Shown here: positions 60,062 through 64,000 of the stretch, piece by piece | How positions within the stretch are numbered: position 1 is the stretch's first letter | Layout: each line of letters begins with the position of its first letter | Assembly: GCA_035632055.1 (NCBI GenBank) | Contig: DASQHO010000006.1 | Coordinates: 18,180 to 82,179, forward strand | DNA length: 64,000 bases | Source: REEB95 sp035632055 | GTDB lineage: Bacteria; Pseudomonadota; Alphaproteobacteria; ATCC43930; CGMCC-115725 | Direction: 5' to 3' | The notes under the pieces: generated by a model | Seen by the model: only the letters and a program-made list of their open reading frames with translations | Databases searched by the model: none | What the model was told of the DNA's origin: nothing | Program-made: the position numbers and the translations under genes

Positions 60062-61253
60062 CGCAACCGGCCGCAGTAGCCCGTTCGAAATCCTCGCGAT
60101 CTTCCTGCGGCTGGGGTTGACCTCGTTCGGCGGCCCGGTCGCGCATCTCGCCTATTTCCGCAGCGAATTCATTGATAAACGGCAGTGGCTCGACGAGGCC
60201 GGCTTTGCCGACCTGCTGGCGCTGTCGCAATTTCTGCCGGGCCCATCGTCGAGCGAATTCGGCTTCGCCATCGGATTGTTGCGCGCCGGACTGCCCGGTG
60301 CGCTGTGCGCTTGGCTCGGCTTCACTTTGCCGTCGGCGCTGATCATGGGCGCGCTTGGCTTCGGCGCCGCCCGCCTCGGTAGTCTTGCCGGCGCGCCGTG
60401 GCTGCACGGCCTGATGCTGGTTGCATGCGCGGTTGTGGCGCTGGCGGTCTGGCAGATGGCGCGGCATTTGGCCAACGACATACCACGCGGCGCCGTGGCC
60501 TTCGCTGCCGCCGCCTTGACGCTGGCATTGCCGGCAACCTGGGGGCAACTCGCCGCCATTGCGTTTGGTGCCGTTGCCGGCCGGCTGTTCCTGCCGGGCG
60601 AGGCCCGCCATGCGGCGCTGCCGTTCGAGCCGCGTGTGCCGCGCGCGCTGGCGATCGCGTCCTTGGCGGCCTTTGCGGCGCTACTGACGCTGCCGCCGAT
60701 CGTCGCCGCGGCAAGCGGAACCGGCGCGCTGCAGCTGTTCGACGGATTCTATCGCTCCGGCGCGCTCGTGTTCGGCGGCGGCCACGTGCTGTTGCCCCTG
60801 CTCGACGCGGTGGTCGTGCCAAAGGGCTGGGTAAGTCAGGACACGTTTCTCGCCGGTTACGGCGCGGCCCAGGCTCTTCCCGGTCCGTTGTTCACCTTCG
60901 CCGCTTTTCTCGGCGTGAGCATGCATGCTCCGCCTGGTGGCCTGCTCGGTGGCGTGATCGCGTTGATCGCCATCTTCCTGCCGGGCTCGCTGCTCATCGT
61001 CGGCACATTGCCATTTTGGAGCGCGCTGCGTGCCAATCGGGCGATGCAGTCGACGCTGAAAGGAGTCAACGCCGCGGTCGTCGGCCTGTTGCTCGCCGCG
61101 CTGTACCGCCCAATCTTGGTTAGCGCGGTCTTTAGCTGGCGCGATCTTGTATTTGCGATCGGCGCGCTGATTCTGCTGCGTGTGCGCGTGCCGCCGTGGG
61201 CGGTTGTAATCCTCGGTGCGCTCGGCAGCGAAGCGTTGGCGCGGCTGGTCTGA
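60054..61253 (+). CDS. chrA: Chromate transporter (ChrA family)
   Basis: A 399-residue membrane protein of the two-domain ChrA type, with about ten helices. The first repeat carries FGGPVAHLAYFRSEF and LPGPSSSEFGFAIG, the second FGGGHVLLPLLDAVVVP and ALPGPLFTFAAFLG. The family exports chromate or takes up related anions; the physiological substrate is unproven here. No chromate-resistance regulator is nearby. Coupled to cca upstream and sharing one base with the MFS gene start downstream. Confidence 0.92.
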   Translation: MADATGRSSPFEILAIFLRLGLTSFGGPVAHLAYFRSEFIDKRQWLDEAGFADLLALSQFLPGPSSSEFGFAIGLLRAGLPGALCAWLGFTLPSALIMGALGFGAARLGSLAGAPWLHGLMLVACAVVALAVWQMARHLANDIPRGAVAFAAAALTLALPATWGQLAAIAFGAVAGRLFLPGEARHAALPFEPRVPRALAIASLAAFAALLTLPPIVAAASGTGALQLFDGFYRSGALVFGGGHVLLPLLDAVVVPKGWVSQDTFLAGYGAAQALPGPLFTFAAFLGVSMHAPPGGLLGGVIALIAIFLPGSLLIVGTLPFWSALRANRAMQSTLKGVNAAVVGLLLAALYRPILVSAVFSWRDLVFAIGALILLRVRVPPWAVVILGALGSEALARLV

Positions 61254-62482
61254 TGTCGCCTCTGCCGCGATTGTTGCCCGTGGGAGTCTCGCAGGCTGCC
61301 GTGCCGCTTTATTGGGCGCGCGGCGTGCGCGCCTTTGCCGATGGCTATGTGAGCCTGCTCCTACCCGTCTATCTGAAGGCATTGGGTTTCGATGCTTTCC
61401 AGATCGGAATCATTGCTGCGACAACGTTGGTCGGCTCGGCGGCGGCGACCATCATCGTCGGCTTCACCGCCCACCGTTACGGCCGGCGTTGGCTGCTTGT
61501 CATCGCGACGCTATTGATGATCGGCACCGGCATCGGTTTCGTTGCCGCGACGCGGTTTTGGCCGCTGATGATCGTCGCCTTCGTCGGCACGCTGAATCCG
61601 TCGCCGAGCGACGTCAGCCTGTTCCTGCCGCTGGAGCAGGCAATGCTGGCCGAAGCGGCGCCGGCGCAAGCGCGCACCAATGCTTTCGTCCTCTACAGTC
61701 TGATCGGCTCGTTGGTTGGTGCGCTGGGCTCGCTCGCCGCCGGCCTGCCCGAATTCGCGCACAACTGGCTCGGCGTCGACGCGATCGACTCGCTGCGCTG
61801 GATGTTTGGCCTCTATGCGCTGCTCGGCCTCACGACCTATCACCTCTATCGCCGCCTGCCGGCACATTTCGACGCCAGGCCGGACAAGCCGACGCCGCCG
61901 CTTGGCCCCTCGCGCAACGTCGTTTTCGGTCTGGCGGCGCTGTTCAGCCTCGACGCCTTCGGTGGCGGCCTGGTGGTGCAGTCACTACTCGCACTCTGGC
62001 TGTTTGAGCGTTTCGGTCTGTCGCTGGCGGTCGCGGGCACGATTTTCTTCTGGAGCGGCCTCGCTTCCGCCGCGTCGTTCATCGCCGCCGGCCGTCTCGC
62101 CAAGCGCATCGGCCTCATCAACACCATGGTGTTCACGCATTTCCCGTCAAACCTGTGCCTGATCGCCATGGCCTTCGTGCCCAAGCTCTGGCTGGTGGTC
62201 GCGCTCTGGCTGGTGCGTTGCAGCCTGTCGCAGATGGACGTGCCGGCGCGCAGCAGCTACGTCATGGCGATGGTGACGCCGGCCGAACGCGCCGCTGCTG
62301 CCAGCGTTACCGCCGTGCCGCGCAGTTTGGTCGCAGCAGTAGCGCCAGCTCTGGCCGGCTGGCTGCTGACGCTGACGCCGTTCGGCTGGCCGGTGCTGAT
62401 CGCCGGCGGACTCAAGGGGATTTATGATCTGCTGCTGCTCGCCTGTTTCGGCCGGCGCAAGCCGCCGGAAGAAAATGACTGA
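61253..62482 (+). CDS. Major facilitator superfamily transporter
   Basis: A 409-residue membrane protein with about twelve helices. Landmarks are RGVRAFADGYVSLLLPVYL and the loop 2-3 type segment GFTAHRYGRRWLLVIATLLM. LEQAMLAEAAPAQARTNAFVLYSL is an interdomain conserved stretch. The substrate cannot be inferred. The ATG at 61253 overlaps the chrA stop (TGATG). It converges on hemF with a 3-base gap. Confidence 0.9.
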   Translation: MSPLPRLLPVGVSQAAVPLYWARGVRAFADGYVSLLLPVYLKALGFDAFQIGIIAATTLVGSAAATIIVGFTAHRYGRRWLLVIATLLMIGTGIGFVAATRFWPLMIVAFVGTLNPSPSDVSLFLPLEQAMLAEAAPAQARTNAFVLYSLIGSLVGALGSLAAGLPEFAHNWLGVDAIDSLRWMFGLYALLGLTTYHLYRRLPAHFDARPDKPTPPLGPSRNVVFGLAALFSLDAFGGGLVVQSLLALWLFERFGLSLAVAGTIFFWSGLASAASFIAAGRLAKRIGLINTMVFTHFPSNLCLIAMAFVPKLWLVVALWLVRCSLSQMDVPARSSYVMAMVTPAERAAAASVTAVPRSLVAAVAPALAGWLLTLTPFGWPVLIAGGLKGIYDLLLLACFGRRKPPEEND

Positions 62483-62485
62483 GGT

Positions 62486-63337
62486 TCAGGGCCACTTTAC
62501 CGCCGGCGGCAGCGACATCAGAATCGCCTCGACGTTACCGCCGGTCTTGAGGCCGAACAGAGTGCCGCGGTCATAGAGCAGGTTGAACTCGACATAGCGG
62601 CCGCGCTTGACCAACTGCGCTTGGCGCTGCTCGCTGGTCCACGGCCGCAGCATGTGCCGTCGCACCAGCCGCGGATAGATGCGCAGGAAGGATTCGCCGA
62701 CCGCGCGGGTGAAAGCGAAATCGCGCTCCCAGTCGCCGGTCGCCAGATCGTCGAAGAAGATGCCGCCGACGCCGCGCGGCTCGTTGCGGTGCTTGAGGAA
62801 GAAATACTCGTCGCACCACGCCTTGAAGCGCGGGTAATAGGCGGCATCATGCGCCGTGCAGGCGGCTTCGAGCGCGGTATGGAAATCGCGCGTGTCGGAT
62901 TCATCCGGATACACCGGCGTCAGGTCGGCGCCGCCGCCAAACCAGGCCTTAGTCGTGCGGATATGGCGCGTGTTCAGGTGGGCCGCCGGCACCAGCGGCG
63001 AGCATGGATGTGCGACCAGCGAGATGCCGGTTGCCCAGAAGCGCGGATCATTTGCGGTGCCCGGTATCTGCGCGCGGAACTCGGGCGAGAATTCGCCCCA
63101 CACCGTCGAGACGTTGACGCCGACTTTCTCGAACACGCCGCCGTGCATCAGCGCCATCGTTCCACCGCCGCCGCCTTCGCGCTGCCACGGTGCGCGTGTG
63201 AAGCGTCCGGCGGAGCCTTCGTCAGGCCGCGCCGAGGCGTATTCGTCCTCGATCGCCTCGAACACCGTGCAAAGCCGGTCGCGTAACTCCTCGAACCAGT
63301 GCGCGGCGTCGTCCTGTTGCTGCGCGGCGTCGCTCAC
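62486..63337 (-). CDS. hemF: Oxygen-dependent coproporphyrinogen III oxidase
   Basis: Aerobic decarboxylation of coproporphyrinogen III in haem synthesis. The 283-residue protein shows the HemF signatures GGGGTMALMHGGVFEKVGVNVS, FWATGISLVAHP, WFGGGADLTPVYP and KHRNEPRGVGGIFFDDL. The start is a GTG that overlaps the trmL stop (GTGA). The trmL-hemF pair diverges from the probable petA. Haem supply and respiratory complex genes near each other suggest joint oxygen control. Confidence 0.97.
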   Translation of the reverse strand: MSDAAQQQDDAAHWFEELRDRLCTVFEAIEDEYASARPDEGSAGRFTRAPWQREGGGGGTMALMHGGVFEKVGVNVSTVWGEFSPEFRAQIPGTANDPRFWATGISLVAHPCSPLVPAAHLNTRHIRTTKAWFGGGADLTPVYPDESDTRDFHTALEAACTAHDAAYYPRFKAWCDEYFFLKHRNEPRGVGGIFFDDLATGDWERDFAFTRAVGESFLRIYPRLVRRHMLRPWTSEQRQAQLVKRGRYVEFNLLYDRGTLFGLKTGGNVEAILMSLPPAVKWP

Positions 63338-63792
63338 GGCGACATCTCCGGCAGCAGCGCGGTCTGGCGTAGCGCTTCGCCAAGCACCAGCGCCGCCGCG
63401 AGCGCGACATTAAGCGAGCGCAGTCCGGGCCGCATCGGTATCAGCACGCTGGCGTCCACGACTTCGGCTACCTCCGGCGGTACGCCCGCGGTCTCGCGTC
63501 CGAGCAGGAGCACGTCGTCGCGGGCGAACGTGAAGCGATGATAGGGGAGGCGGGCTTTGGTCGAAAGCAGCACCAGCCGGCCGGTGTGCGACTGCCGGAA
63601 TGCCGTCCATGACGCGTGCCGCGCGATCTCGACGCGCGCGAGGTAATCCATCGCTGCGCGCTTCAGGCGGCGGTCGTCGAGCACGAAGCCGCACGGTTCG
63701 ATGATGTCGATGGCGACCCCGAGACACGCGCCCAGCCGCAGAATCGCTCCTGCGTTCTGCGGAATGTCGGGTTCGTAAAGCGCGAGGCGCAT
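63334..63792 (-). CDS. trmL: tRNA (cytidine(34)-2'-O)-methyltransferase TrmL
   Basis: SPOUT methyltransferase that modifies the wobble base of leucine tRNAs. The 152-residue protein starts MRLALYEPDIPQNAGAILRL and shows DIIEPCGFVLDDRRLKRAAMDYL, the LLLGRETAGVP motif and LIPMRPGLRSLNVALAAA. The ATG at 63792 is chosen by the family N-terminus; an upstream ATG at 63828 would add 12 residues. The stop overlaps the hemF start. Confidence 0.95.
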   Translation of the reverse strand: MRLALYEPDIPQNAGAILRLGACLGVAIDIIEPCGFVLDDRRLKRAAMDYLARVEIARHASWTAFRQSHTGRLVLLSTKARLPYHRFTFARDDVLLLGRETAGVPPEVAEVVDASVLIPMRPGLRSLNVALAAALVLGEALRQTALLPEMSP

Positions 63793-63813
63793 GGCCGCAC
63801 CTTGGGGATGAAT

Positions 63814-63828
63814 TTGCCGCCTTGGCAA
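63814..63828. promoter_or_regulatory. Inverted repeat in the trmL/petA intergenic region
   Basis: TTGCC (63814-63818) and GGCAA (63824-63828) form a perfect 5-base inverted repeat with a 5-base spacer just upstream of trmL, near the RegA-like box. It may be an operator; no known factor is assigned. Confidence 0.2.
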
Positions 63829-63869
63829 GGCCCGCGCGCGGCCTGCCGGCTTGGGTTTTCGCCATTCGT

Positions 63870-63884
63870 GCGGCAGGATGTCGC
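63870..63884. promoter_or_regulatory. Candidate RegA/PrrA/RegR box upstream of petA and trmL
   Basis: The sequence GCGGC-AGGAT-GTCGC has the same GCGGC-N5-GTCGC form as the site before coxB, and GTGCGGCAG is shared by both regions. It lies about 67 bases before the petA start. Function is inferred from the resemblance to known RegA/PrrA/RegR sites and from the respiratory target. Confidence 0.42.
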
Positions 63885-63950
63885 ATAGAAGCTTTCGTTT
63901 TAGCCTGTAGCTTGCGCGCGGGCTTCGAGCGCGGGCGAAAGAGGGGATCG

Positions 63951-64000
63951 ATGGCGGATTCGGCGCATTCGCATACGGCTGGCGGACACGCGCCGGGCGG
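63951..64000 (+). CDS. petA: Probable ubiquinol-cytochrome c reductase iron-sulfur subunit, N-terminal fragment
   Basis: Only 16 codons and part of a seventeenth are visible, reading MADSAHSHTAGGHAPG, a His/Gly/Ser-rich start like the leader of alphaproteobacterial Rieske proteins, before the twin-arginine signal. GAGGGG lies 5 bases before the ATG at 63951. In many alphaproteobacteria petABC lies divergent from trmL-hemF, as would be the case here. Identity rests mainly on this context and should be confirmed from the sequence beyond the window. Confidence 0.5.
   Translation, partial: MADSAHSHTAGGHAPG

Noticed and set aside
1..64000. tRNA, rRNA, CRISPR, insertion sequence, phage or toxin-antitoxin genes
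   Set aside because: I looked for them on both strands and saw no supporting sequence; all space is accounted for by ordinary chromosomal genes.

Overview
The window is a gene-dense, GC-rich chromosomal segment from a Gram-negative alphaproteobacterium, most likely Rhodospirillales-like or a neighbouring group. The evidence is the gene families and their order: coxB-coxA-ctaB-coxF-ctaG-coxC-DUF983-SURF1 followed by thrC and an M16 peptidase; DUF1285-Nudix-DUF6111-cca divergent from moxR-DUF58-DUF4159; and hemF-trmL divergent from a probable petA. I place it by gene content only. I saw no rRNA, tRNA, CRISPR array, insertion sequence or prophage gene, and no gene-free stretch longer than 300 bases. 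The longest gap, 268 bases, lies upstream of the cytochrome oxidase operon.

Layout. 1-9533: housekeeping genes, namely the 3' part of mutL, queC, an XRE/ScfR-type regulator with an AT-rich upstream region, panE, rsmD, a C26 amidohydrolase, tadA, purD, xseA and an M23 peptidase homologue. 9457-18189 (minus strand): envelope block ubiA - methyltransferase - pmbA/tldE - msbA - DUF374 acyltransferase - waaA - lpxK - lpxL-like. 18244-20391: rsmE and glutamate-cysteine ligase. 20388-23749 (minus): tldD, whose stop overlaps the start of a secreted glycoside-hydrolase-like gene. 24018-34962: an aa3-type cytochrome c oxidase operon with its assembly factors, running on into a carboxypeptidase, thrC, an M16 peptidase and an acetyltransferase.

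34968-41779: algH, a DsbD/ScsB-like thiol reductase, a peroxiredoxin, rnhA and thrB, an orphan lipoprotein coupled to a KirBac-type potassium channel, and apt. 41884-46026: an Mla/MCE phospholipid transporter (STAS-MlaE, MlaF, MlaD, PqiC-like lipoprotein) plus a histidine-rich protein of unknown role. 46034-48554: a flavin monooxygenase coupled to two small cysteine-paired envelope proteins, then a secreted protein. 48636-57371 (minus): MoxR ATPase - DUF58 - two very large membrane proteins - small membrane protein - psd - pssA. 57402-62482: DUF1285, Nudix hydrolase, DUF6111, cca, a chromate transporter and an MFS transporter. 62486-64000: hemF, trmL and the first codons of a probable petA.

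The genes mostly form tight operons with 1-8 base stop/start overlaps, many with GTG or TTG starts. The themes are envelope assembly (lipid A, phospholipid synthesis and transport, thiol redox) and aerobic respiration. The most interesting signal is regulatory: a GCGGC-N5-GTCGC element, resembling the RegA/PrrA/RegR redox-regulator box, occurs once upstream of the cox operon and once upstream of the probable petA, which suggests joint redox control of complexes III and IV. Other candidates for new biology are the tldD-glycosidase pair, the lipoprotein-KirBac pair, the monooxygenase/two-small-protein operon, and the MoxR operon that runs into phosphatidylserine metabolism.
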